Shown: positions 9,140 to 16,531 of the stretch, in pieces | How positions within the stretch are numbered: position 1 is the first letter of the stretch | Layout of the letters: every line of letters begins with the position of its first letter | Source: UBA6165 sp044233745 | Lineage (GTDB): Bacteria > Bacteroidota > Bacteroidia > Flavobacteriales_D > Crocinitomicaceae | Assembly: GCA_044233745.1 (NCBI GenBank) | Contig: JBIIJN010000023.1 | Span: 1-32,823 of the forward strand | Length of the DNA: 32,823 bases | Reading direction: 5' to 3' | Position numbers and translations under genes: made by a program | The notes under the pieces: generated by a model | What the model was told of the DNA's origin: nothing | Databases searched by the model: none | The model's input: only the letters and a program-made list of their open reading frames with translations

Positions 9140-9913
9140 TTACTCCCAAATCATAAAATCAAAACCATAGCCGTGGTGGAGCACATTTTCGAAAAAGATG
9201 GAATTGAAAATGGAATTGAAAGGTTCTTTTGAGAAGTATGGATTTGGTTTTGGCACATTGCCATTGGCGTCGCTCAAAAATTCCCCTATGCCTATGTGGA
9301 CAACCGTGAGTTTCTTGTCACCCAAATTGAATTTTCGCACTGAATTAACGCACAATATATCTTGGAGCATTTGAGCAACATTCACCTCTTTGTTTTCATC
9401 TTCCATGCTTGCATGCAACAGGTCGCGTGCTATTGAGTTCTCATTTTTAAGTACGGTGATTTCATGCTTTTTCCCAGAATTGAGCTGTACATAAGTTCTA
9501 TTGTTTAGGGTATCAAAACTCAATTTGGCTTCAGGATTGTCGTGCGAATAATCACAATAATAAAGCGATTTTGGAGTCAAATATTTAAGTGTTTTATTGG
9601 TTTTGGCAATTTCTAGGGCTTTTCCAAAAAGGAGTTGAACGACTTTGATGTAGTTTCCTTCTGGGAAATAACCCATGGTTTGTATGGAGTCTGCTTGTTT
9701 TACTTCGTGTTTTTCGCTGTAAATTTTATGATAAGCTACACATCGCCAAATGGGTTTGAAGTCGGCATCATTTCTCGATTGTTGAATCTCCAGAACATGC
9801 CATCCTTTGTTCGATTGTCCGATGGGAAAAATGCGGTTTTGGTCGGCACTCAGACATGCAATCAGAAGTTCCGATTGAATTAGTAGAAGGAGTAGAAATG
9901 TGATACGTGTCAT
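9140..9913 (-). CDS. Predicted lipoprotein of unknown function
   Basis: I do not recognise this family. Starting at ATG 9913, the 257-residue product has a short basic N-terminus, a hydrophobic run and the lipobox LLIAC (Cys20), so export and lipid anchoring are likely. An ATG at 9940 would add nine residues before the signal and overlap the preceding gene, so it is less likely. The mature part is hydrophilic, mixed alpha/beta in appearance, and ends in aromatic residues (GYGFDFMIWE). Near the C-terminus four residues are tandemly repeated (FNSIFNSI), the result of a 12-bp DNA duplication at 9198-9221. It sits between the Nramp-related transporter (7 bp upstream) and the glycosyltransferase. 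Confidence 0.7.
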   Translation of the reverse strand: MTRITFLLLLLIQSELLIACLSADQNRIFPIGQSNKGWHVLEIQQSRNDADFKPIWRCVAYHKIYSEKHEVKQADSIQTMGYFPEGNYIKVVQLLFGKALEIAKTNKTLKYLTPKSLYYCDYSHDNPEAKLSFDTLNNRTYVQLNSGKKHEITVLKNENSIARDLLHASMEDENKEVNVAQMLQDILCVNSVRKFNLGDKKLTVVHIGIGEFLSDANGNVPKPNPYFSKEPFNSIFNSIFFENVLHHGYGFDFMIWE

Positions 9914-9920
9914 GCTGTGC

Positions 9921-11162
9921 TTAAAAAAGTGAAATAACATAAAACAAAGAAAAACCGAATAGGTAAATCAAGCCCAAATAACTCAAAATTTTCATGAATG
10001 TACCTGGTTGGGCTTCTTTCGGGATATTCTTGGAAGTGATTACTATGAAATTTAACAGCGCAATAACAGGTGCAATTAGAAAGGAAAGGATGGTTGCTGT
10101 GTTTACAATGGTTCGCAAACCTTGCGCATCTCCCAAAAACGACAAAATGAGCAGAAATGAACCAATACTGGTGAGCAGCAGGGTGTTGCGGTACATTTTA
10201 TTTGGACTCAGCACTTTTACTGAAATCAAGCTCATGGCATTGCTGATGGCGCGACTGTATCCATCCAACACCGTAATAAACGTAGAAAACATGATCGAAA
10301 ACGCTGCCGAGGATAAAATATAATAGGTCCATTCTCCAACTGTTTTGGTGTAGATGCCAATCACAAAAGCAGAAAAATCGGTTGGTTTTCCAGGCACAGT
10401 TGCATCAGTTCCATAAACCATCAGAGCGCCCATGGTGAGAAACATGACAGCCAAAATTGCCGAAATCCAGTAGCCAAAATTGAACTCGCGCAAGGTTTCT
10501 TTCAACGATGGTCTGTAACCCGATTCTTTGATACGCTCAACCGTCCAAATGCTATTCCACACTGACAAATCGACCGCTGTTGGCATCCATCCCATTAAGG
10601 GCAAAATAAAAGCAATGGCTTCAGTTGAAATAGTCGGCAGCAAATCCAAATGGCCTTGTTTGCCTTTCACCAAAGCCACTACAAAAGCGATGCACGTGGT
10701 GAACAGCAAAACGATTCCGAGAAATTTTATGAGTTTATTCAAGGTGCTGAATCGACCAATCCACAGAATAGCGGTAGTGACAAAAAAGAGAAAAAACAAA
10801 GTGAAGTGCTTGATTCCTGTGAGTTCATTCAGTCCCAATAAGTTTTCCATGAAACCGTAAGTGACAATGCCCACGGCGCCCGACACGAAAAACATACTGA
10901 TGAAAGTAATGGCCAAATAGGCGTAGAGCCAAAATTTATTCAAATCCCAATAGGCGTGGAGTATCGACTCGTTTTTTACACTGGCATAGCGCGAGCCAAA
11001 TTCGAAAAACGGGAACTTGAGCACGTTGGCAATCACAACAGCCCAAAGCAGTGTAAAACCAAAATTGGCACCCGCTTGGGTAGATTGCACCAAGTGTGAC
11101 ACGCCTATCGCAGTGGAAGCGAATAGGATGCCAGGACCGAGTACTTTTTGCCAGTTTCCCAT
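9921..11162 (-). CDS. Nramp-related transporter lacking the canonical metal-binding motifs
   Basis: A 413-residue membrane protein with about eleven hydrophobic segments and the overall Nramp plan: an early GPGILFA segment followed by QSTQAGANFGF, and a later GWMPTAVDLSVW segment. In true manganese/iron Nramp proteins the first segment carries DPGN and the sixth carries MPHN. Here, aligning on the shared QAG, the DPGN position reads GVSH, and the MPHN position reads MPTA. The Asp and both Asn ligands are therefore missing. The ion it carries, or whether it carries one, cannot be inferred from the standard model. It starts one base after the asd stop and is translated with it. Confidence 0.8.
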   Translation of the reverse strand: MGNWQKVLGPGILFASTAIGVSHLVQSTQAGANFGFTLLWAVVIANVLKFPFFEFGSRYASVKNESILHAYWDLNKFWLYAYLAITFISMFFVSGAVGIVTYGFMENLLGLNELTGIKHFTLFFLFFVTTAILWIGRFSTLNKLIKFLGIVLLFTTCIAFVVALVKGKQGHLDLLPTISTEAIAFILPLMGWMPTAVDLSVWNSIWTVERIKESGYRPSLKETLREFNFGYWISAILAVMFLTMGALMVYGTDATVPGKPTDFSAFVIGIYTKTVGEWTYYILSSAAFSIMFSTFITVLDGYSRAISNAMSLISVKVLSPNKMYRNTLLLTSIGSFLLILSFLGDAQGLRTIVNTATILSFLIAPVIALLNFIVITSKNIPKEAQPGTFMKILSYLGLIYLFGFSLFYVISLF

Positions 11163-11163
11163 A

Positions 11164-12141
11164 TTAGAGTTTACTCACAATTTCAGCGATTTGCACGGCG
11201 TTGGTGGCTGCCCCTTTTCTCAAGTTATCTGCTACAATCCACAGGTTGATGGTGTTGGCTTGAGAGAAATCTTGACGTATGCGACCCACAAACACATCGT
11301 CTTTTCCAGATGCATAACGCGGCATGGGGTAGTTGTTGGTATCAGGATTGTCTTGCAAAGTGATGCCTGATGTTTCGTGCAATATTTTTCTGATTTCGCC
11401 CAAATCGGGTTCGTTTTCAAATTCGATATTTACAGATTCTGAATGTCCACCAACAACAGGCACGCGAACCGCCGTAGCAGTAACAGAAATGTTTGGGTCC
11501 AGGATTTTCTTGGTTTCCTTGGTTAATTTCATTTCTTCTTTGGTGTAGCCATTGTCTTCAAAAACATCACAATGAGGCAAACAGTTTTGGTCAATCGGGT
11601 AGGGGTAAACCATGTCTGACTGTATCCCTGCACGTTCATTTTCCATTTGCTTGACTGCCTTTACACCTGTTCCGGTTATGGATTGGTAAGTGGACACAAC
11701 AACGCGTTTCACACCATATTTTTTATGCAAAGGTGCTAAAACCATCACCAATTGAATGGTTGAACAATTCGGATTCGCGATAATTTTATCCGCCTTGGTA
11801 AGCAAATGTCCGTTGATTTCTGGTACCACGAGCTTTTTGTCCTCGTGCATGCGCCAAGCCGAACTGTTGTCGATAACCGTTGTGCCGACTGCTGCGAATT
11901 TGGGCGCCCATTCCAAAGAAACAGAGCCTCCAGCTGAAAAAATCGCGATGTCGGGTGACAATTTAACGGCATCTTCCAAAGTAACAACAATGTAGTCTTT
12001 TCCTTCAAAACTTAGGATTGAGCCAGCTGATTTTTCAGAGGCAACTGGGATTAATTCTGTGAGGGGAAATTTTCTTTCCGCCAACACTTTTAACATAACT
12101 TCGCCAACCATGCCCGTGGCGCCAACTACTGCTACTTTCAT
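11164..12141 (-). CDS. asd: Aspartate-semialdehyde dehydrogenase
   Basis: This 325-residue cytoplasmic enzyme reduces L-aspartyl-4-phosphate to L-aspartate-4-semialdehyde with NADPH, the branch point to lysine/diaminopimelate, threonine and methionine. The N-terminal nucleotide-binding motif is VVGATGMVGE. The catalytic cysteine is in NPNCSTIQ (Cys126) and the active-site histidine in GGHSESV. The substrate-binding arginine is probably in VGRIRQD. The length is standard. The ATG overlaps the stop of the upstream dehydrogenase by four bases (ATGA), and the transporter gene follows after a single base. Confidence 0.95.
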   Translation of the reverse strand: MKVAVVGATGMVGEVMLKVLAERKFPLTELIPVASEKSAGSILSFEGKDYIVVTLEDAVKLSPDIAIFSAGGSVSLEWAPKFAAVGTTVIDNSSAWRMHEDKKLVVPEINGHLLTKADKIIANPNCSTIQLVMVLAPLHKKYGVKRVVVSTYQSITGTGVKAVKQMENERAGIQSDMVYPYPIDQNCLPHCDVFEDNGYTKEEMKLTKETKKILDPNISVTATAVRVPVVGGHSESVNIEFENEPDLGEIRKILHETSGITLQDNPDTNNYPMPRYASGKDDVFVGRIRQDFSQANTINLWIVADNLRKGAATNAVQIAEIVSKL

Positions 12142-13070
12142 TCTCTCGTCAAAATTTTATCTGCCAATACATCACTCAATAAAAAATAACTTTCCTGCGT
12201 CCAACCAGCAATGTGGGGTGAAAGTAGCACTTTTGGATGATTCAGCAATTGGTTTAAAGTTTCGTTTTTGTCTATTTCTGAAAAGCTGGTGCTTTCAAAT
12301 TCTAAAACATCAAGGCAGGCACCGAGCACTTTTCCTTGGTCAATTGCATCGAGTAAATCTTGGGTTTTTATGATTTTCCCACGCGACATATTCAACAAAT
12401 ATATCGGTTTCGCGAAGGAATTGAAAAAGTCAGCATTCCCCCAAAACAGCGTTTCTTCGGTTTGTGGCACGTGAAAACTTACGACATCTGCTTCTTCGAA
12501 AATTCGTTCCATTGAGGCTTTTTCCACTTGACCCAAATTCGCTACTTTTTTGTATTTATCATAGGCCAAAACTTGCACATCAAAGCCCGAAAGTTTGCGT
12601 GCAAAAGCACTTCCGTTGTTTCCGAAGCCAATAATGCCAACGGTTTTTCCATCCAATTCTACTCCGCGATTGCCTTCTCTGTCCCAAATGCCTGTGCGCA
12701 CTTCAGCATCACCTTTTTTGATATGTCTGAACAAATTGAGCAACATCCCAAGCGCATGTTCTGCCACAGCATTTCTATTGCCTTCAGGTGCGTTGAACAG
12801 TTCAATTCCGCGCGATTCACAATAAGCCTCATCAATGTTTTCCATGCCTGCTCCCGAACGCGCAATGAATTCAAGAGATTTGGCGTTTTTCAGAAACATC
12901 TCATCCATCCTAAATCTCGAGCGAATCACAATGCCTTTTGCAATTTCAATGCTAGCCATGCATTGCTCTTTACTGAAATGTGTTGCGTCAATGCATTGAT
13001 AGCCAGCGTTTTCTAAACGTTGCTGCAAAATGGGATGCACGGTATCAATGAAAACAACTTGCGGCTTCAT
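12138..13070 (-). CDS. D-2-hydroxyacid dehydrogenase (phosphoglycerate dehydrogenase-like)
   Basis: A 310-residue NAD-dependent D-isomer 2-hydroxyacid dehydrogenase. The cofactor motif is GIIGFGNNGSAFARKLSGF. The catalytic triad of the family can be seen as Arg in NMSRGKI, Glu in CLDVLEFES and His in SPHIAGWT. It lacks the C-terminal ACT domain of long SerA enzymes. Phosphoglycerate dehydrogenase, hydroxypyruvate/glyoxylate reductase and related activities share these motifs, so I leave the substrate open. It overlaps asd by four bases (ATGA) and follows mgtE by 3 bp, so it is translated within one operon. Confidence 0.88.
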   Translation of the reverse strand: MKPQVVFIDTVHPILQQRLENAGYQCIDATHFSKEQCMASIEIAKGIVIRSRFRMDEMFLKNAKSLEFIARSGAGMENIDEAYCESRGIELFNAPEGNRNAVAEHALGMLLNLFRHIKKGDAEVRTGIWDREGNRGVELDGKTVGIIGFGNNGSAFARKLSGFDVQVLAYDKYKKVANLGQVEKASMERIFEEADVVSFHVPQTEETLFWGNADFFNSFAKPIYLLNMSRGKIIKTQDLLDAIDQGKVLGACLDVLEFESTSFSEIDKNETLNQLLNHPKVLLSPHIAGWTQESYFLLSDVLADKILTRE

Positions 13071-13073
13071 GGC

Positions 13074-14426
13074 TTATGTGTAAAGTAAGATGCTGATTGA
13101 GAAGTAGATGAATAAGCCAACAACGTCATTCATGGTGGTAATAAACGGCCCTGTGGCTAAAGCTGGGTCAATTTTTATGCGGTTCAATCCCAATGGAATT
13201 ATTGTTCCCATAATGGATGCTTGCAAAATCACGGTTAACAAAGCCACAGACACGGTAATGCCCAAATTGATGTCTTTGTAAAACACATAGTTGAGAATAA
13301 AAACAATCGACGAACAAACAAGACCATTCAGCAAAGCCACTGCAATTTCTTTGGTAAGCCGATTGCGTAAATCATCTGTGCGCAGGGTGTTGTTTGCCAA
13401 TCCCTGAACAACGATGGCCGATGATTGAACCCCAACGTTTCCTGCCATCGCTGGAATCAACGTGATGTAAATGGCTAACATGGCGTTCATTTCTATTTGT
13501 GGCTCAAAAGATTTTATCACCTGTGTGCCTAAAAGTCCGCCAAATAGTGCAATAATCAACCAAGGAAGTCGGGCACGAGAAATTTTAAAAATACTCGACC
13601 GCGCTTCAATGTTGCCCGATATACCCGATGCCATTTGGTAGTCTTTTTCAGCCTCCTCTTGGATCACGTCAATGATATCGTCGATGGTAATTCGTCCTAC
13701 AAGTTTGCCCTGTAAGTCTATAACTGGCACGCTTTCCAAGTTGTATTTACGCATCAGGTTGGCAACAACGCTTTTGTCTTCGCTTGCTTTCACCGAGATG
13801 ATTTTCTTGCTTGTAAACAAATCCTCAACCAGCGCTTTGGGCTTGGCAAAAAGCAATTTTTTTAGCGATAGAAATCCTACCAATTTGTCTTTTTCATCAA
13901 CCACATAAATGGTATACACTTTTTCAACATTTTCTGCTTGTTGACGCAATTCTGCCACGCAGCGCAACACAGTCCATGTGAGTCGGGCTTTGATGATTTC
14001 TTTCTGCATCAAGCCCCCCGCAGTGTCTTCATCGTAATTCAAAAGGTCAACAACCTCAGAAGCAATGTCTTCATCTTCCATCTGAGAAATAACCTGCTGT
14101 TGAATTTCTTCAGAAAGTTCACCCAAGATATCAGCCGCGTCATCGGAATCAATTTGCTCCAATTGTTCGGCGATTTCTTTACTCGACATGATTTTGAGCA
14201 ACCTTTCGCGGGCATCCTCTTCAAGTTCGGTAAGCACCTCCGCAGCCAATTCTTCTTCCAATAGGTCAAGAATGAATTTGGATTCATGAGCATCGATGGA
14301 TTCAAAGATCTCCGCGATATCGGCAGGGTGCAGCTCAACCAAGATGCTTTCAATGATATGGACATCGCCTTGGCGCACTGCCTGACGGATGTTATCAATA
14401 AAATCTCTGGTTAATTTGAAGCTCAT
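13074..14426 (-). CDS. mgtE: Magnesium transporter MgtE
   Basis: A 450-residue MgtE channel. Residues 1-130 or so form the acidic helical N domain (repeated LLEE, DIAEIFE, DDAADILGEL), which with the CBS pair senses cytoplasmic Mg. The two CBS repeats occupy roughly 135-260. The five-helix pore domain occupies roughly 280-450 and includes IPAMAGNVGVQSSAI, carrying the GNVG/QSS segment typical of the pore. Family knowledge says it is gated closed when Mg is high. The gene heads a six-gene minus-strand run. A TACCTTTG element ends only eight bases before the ATG, leaving little or no 5' leader. Confidence 0.93.
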   Translation of the reverse strand: MSFKLTRDFIDNIRQAVRQGDVHIIESILVELHPADIAEIFESIDAHESKFILDLLEEELAAEVLTELEEDARERLLKIMSSKEIAEQLEQIDSDDAADILGELSEEIQQQVISQMEDEDIASEVVDLLNYDEDTAGGLMQKEIIKARLTWTVLRCVAELRQQAENVEKVYTIYVVDEKDKLVGFLSLKKLLFAKPKALVEDLFTSKKIISVKASEDKSVVANLMRKYNLESVPVIDLQGKLVGRITIDDIIDVIQEEAEKDYQMASGISGNIEARSSIFKISRARLPWLIIALFGGLLGTQVIKSFEPQIEMNAMLAIYITLIPAMAGNVGVQSSAIVVQGLANNTLRTDDLRNRLTKEIAVALLNGLVCSSIVFILNYVFYKDINLGITVSVALLTVILQASIMGTIIPLGLNRIKIDPALATGPFITTMNDVVGLFIYFSISILLYT

Positions 14427-14434
14427 AACGGTGG

Positions 14435-14442
14435 CAAAGGTA
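14435..14442 (-). promoter_or_regulatory. -7 promoter element for mgtE operon
   Basis: The minus strand reads TACCTTTG, a full match to TAnnTTTG, with eight bases before the mgtE ATG. The same 111-bp divergent region also holds the fabI promoter on the other strand. No clean -33 element was found. Confidence 0.5.
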
Positions 14443-14480
14443 CTGCTTTGCTAATAAACTCTGTGATTCAATTATGAAAA

Positions 14481-14512
14481 TTGACCCCTTACTTTTTATT
14501 TTGTTACTTTTG
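14481..14512 (+). promoter_or_regulatory. Promoter of fabI (Bacteroidota type)
   Basis: TTG at 14481-14483, 21 bases, then TACTTTTG at 14505-14512 matches the -33/TAnnTTTG layout. It predicts a transcript start near 14518 and a leader of about 20 bases ahead of the fabI ATG at 14538. Confidence 0.6.
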
Positions 14513-14537
14513 CAGCATAACTCTAGCACAAGAATTT

Positions 14538-15353
14538 ATGTCACACGGACTTTTACACGGCAAGCGAGGAATCATTTTTGGAGCCTTAAATGATATGTCT
14601 ATCGCTTGGCAAGTTGCGCTTCAGGCGCACGCTCAAGGAGCAAAATTTACATTGACCAATGCACCAATCGCCATGAGAATGGGCGAAATCAATGGATTGG
14701 CCGCGCTTACGGGTAGCACGGTTATTCCTGCCGACGCCACGAAAGTTGATGAATTGGAAAATCTCTTCACACAGTCGATGGAGATTCTGGGCGGCAAAAT
14801 TGATTTCGTTTTACACTCTATTGGTATGTCGCCCAACGTTAGAAAAGGTAAGCATTATACGAGTGCAGATTACAATTATTACAGCCAAACCATGGATGTT
14901 TCAGCAATTTCGCTACACAAAACATTGTCTACGGCTTATAAGTTGGATGCCTTGAGCGAATGGTCGTCTGTTGTGGCGTTGACTTATATTGCGGCACAGC
15001 GTATTTTCCCAGACTACAATGATATGGCTGACGCTAAATCTTTATTAGAGTCAATTACACGTAGTTTTGGTTACCATTATGGTATCAAAAATAAAGTGCG
15101 TGTGAACACAATTTCTCAATCGCCAACTGTTACCACAGCAGGACAAGGTATAAAAGGATTTGGTGGATTTATAAAATTTGCTGAACAAATGTCGCCTTTG
15201 GGGAATGCCCCAGCGGTAGATTGTGCCAACTATTGCGTTGTTATGTTCTCCGACTTAACGAGATATGTGACCATGCAAAATCTTTTCCACGATGGTGGTT
15301 TCTCCAATGTAGGGGTTACGCAACAAGTGGTGGATATGTTTGAAGAACTTTAA
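14538..15353 (+). CDS. fabI: Enoyl-[acyl-carrier-protein] reductase (NADH), FabI
   Basis: A 271-residue FabI, the enzyme that reduces trans-2-enoyl-ACP in the last step of each fatty acid elongation cycle. The family's altered glycine motif appears as GIIFGALNDMSIAW. The catalytic residues are Tyr150, Tyr160 and Lys167, with the Tyr-x6-Lys spacing that distinguishes FabI from other short-chain dehydrogenases and the same ten-residue step between the two tyrosines as in E. coli FabI. I start at ATG 14538 (MSHGLLHGKRG); the in-frame extension upstream would run through the promoter and adds a nonsense hydrophobic stretch. It is a single-gene unit ended by a strong terminator. Confidence 0.94.
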   Translation: MSHGLLHGKRGIIFGALNDMSIAWQVALQAHAQGAKFTLTNAPIAMRMGEINGLAALTGSTVIPADATKVDELENLFTQSMEILGGKIDFVLHSIGMSPNVRKGKHYTSADYNYYSQTMDVSAISLHKTLSTAYKLDALSEWSSVVALTYIAAQRIFPDYNDMADAKSLLESITRSFGYHYGIKNKVRVNTISQSPTVTTAGQGIKGFGGFIKFAEQMSPLGNAPAVDCANYCVVMFSDLTRYVTMQNLFHDGGFSNVGVTQQVVDMFEEL

Positions 15354-15370
15354 TTCGATATCAATAAAAC

Positions 15371-15407
15371 AAAAAAGCTGCGTCCGATTTTCGGACGCAG
15401 CTTTTTT
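15371..15407. terminator. Bidirectional rho-independent terminator between fabI and ompH
   Basis: A perfect 17-bp inverted repeat (15371-15387 with 15391-15407) around a TTT loop. Its GC core is GCTGCGTCCGA, and it has an A run at the left and a T run at the right, so it works in both directions for the convergent fabI and ompH transcripts. Confidence 0.95.
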
Positions 15408-15423
15408 TATGGGATTAATTCAA

Positions 15424-15957
15424 TTATTTTGGACCGTTTGCTGCTGCCGCTGCTGCCGCTGCATCCAAAGCCAAAGCTTCTGTAATTACTAAGTTTGTGA
15501 TATCTTCACCTTTAGCGTAGTGCGTTGCTGCCACATCGAGCACATAGGTTATCTTCATTCGCTCGGCCACATTGTCTATAGCTTTCTGGATGAGTTTTAA
15601 AATAGGTTCGTTCAAGCGTGCATTCAAGATTTGCATGTCACGTTGCCACATTTGCTCAGCTTGGTAGTAGCGCTCTTGTTGAGTTTGAGCGCGTTTACGA
15701 ATTCGATCCAAAGTCATTGGACTTGCGCCTTCATTAGTAGCAATCTCTAATTCTTGCAAGATCTTATTCAATCCGTCTTCTATTTCTTTCAAATCGCGTT
15801 CGGCATCGTCCATTGTAAGTTGGATTTCTTTCTTCGCAGCTTTGTAGGATGGCAAGGTATCAATCACTTTTTGCACATCAAGGTGTACAATTTTAGTTTG
15901 GCTAAAGCCAGTGAATGAACCCAATGCGATAATACTTGCTAAAAATAACTTCTTCAT
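15424..15957 (-). CDS. OmpH/Skp family periplasmic chaperone (second of a pair)
   Basis: A 177-residue OmpH (Skp) family protein. Residues 1-19 are a signal peptide ending near GFSQ. The mature part starts with KIVHLDVQKVIDTLPSYK, the usual short strand of the Skp body, and continues in long charged helices that form the tentacle coiled coils (about residues 40-120). Skp-type proteins hold unfolded outer-membrane proteins in the periplasm and hand them to the BamA complex. The C-terminus is a run of eight alanines followed by NGPK, encoded by a GCN-rich stretch. It lies 29 bp after the first ompH, at the end of the uppS-bamA cluster. Confidence 0.88.
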   Translation of the reverse strand: MKKLFLASIIALGSFTGFSQTKIVHLDVQKVIDTLPSYKAAKKEIQLTMDDAERDLKEIEDGLNKILQELEIATNEGASPMTLDRIRKRAQTQQERYYQAEQMWQRDMQILNARLNEPILKLIQKAIDNVAERMKITYVLDVAATHYAKGEDITNLVITEALALDAAAAAAAANGPK

Positions 15958-15986
15958 TTCTCTTTTTGTTAATTGTTGTTTTTTAC

Positions 15987-16505
15987 TTACTTTGTTTTAA
16001 CCCCTAGTTCTTCTAGAACTTTTTTACTCAAATCCATTTTGGGGTCAGCATAAATGAGATTCGACTGATTGGCTTTATCGAAGACAAAGGTATAATTTCC
16101 TTTTGATGCCACTTTCTCTAAAGCTTCAAAGATTTTATCTTGTATGGGTTTGATGAGTTCCTGTCTTTTCTGGAACAACTCGCCATTCACACCAAAATAG
16201 AGTCTTTGCAGTTGCATTACTTCTTGTTCTAATTGTTTAATTTCTTCTCTACGTTTTTCTCTAACATCATCGGGAAGCAGCACTTCCTCTTGCGCCAGCG
16301 ATTCTTTTCTTTTTCGAAGTACAACATATCGGTCGTCTATTTCCTTTTGCCATCTTTCCGAGAGTTTATCCAACTTTTCTTTGTTTTCATGATACTCCGG
16401 CATTTGCTCCATGATATACTTTGAATCGATGTAGCCATACTTCTGCGCTTTAGAAACAAACGCTATGCCAAAAATTAAAAAGGCGCTTAAAAGATAAGAT
16501 TTCAT
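15987..16505 (-). CDS. OmpH/Skp family periplasmic chaperone (first of a pair)
   Basis: A 172-residue OmpH family protein with a signal peptide at 1-20 (ending VSKAQ) and the conserved mature start KYGYIDSKYIMEQMPEY. A highly charged helical segment follows (about residues 35-110, many Glu, Lys, Gln), as expected for the Skp coiled coil. I start at ATG 16505; an upstream in-frame extension would run into bamA and lacks a signal peptide at its own N-terminus. It follows bamA by 26 bp. The two OmpH proteins are only distantly alike, so they are probably old paralogues with separate roles in outer-membrane protein delivery. Confidence 0.9.
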   Translation of the reverse strand: MKSYLLSAFLIFGIAFVSKAQKYGYIDSKYIMEQMPEYHENKEKLDKLSERWQKEIDDRYVVLRKRKESLAQEEVLLPDDVREKRREEIKQLEQEVMQLQRLYFGVNGELFQKRQELIKPIQDKIFEALEKVASKGNYTFVFDKANQSNLIYADPKMDLSKKVLEELGVKTK

Positions 16506-16531
16506 ATACCTAATTTTTGATTTGTTAACGA

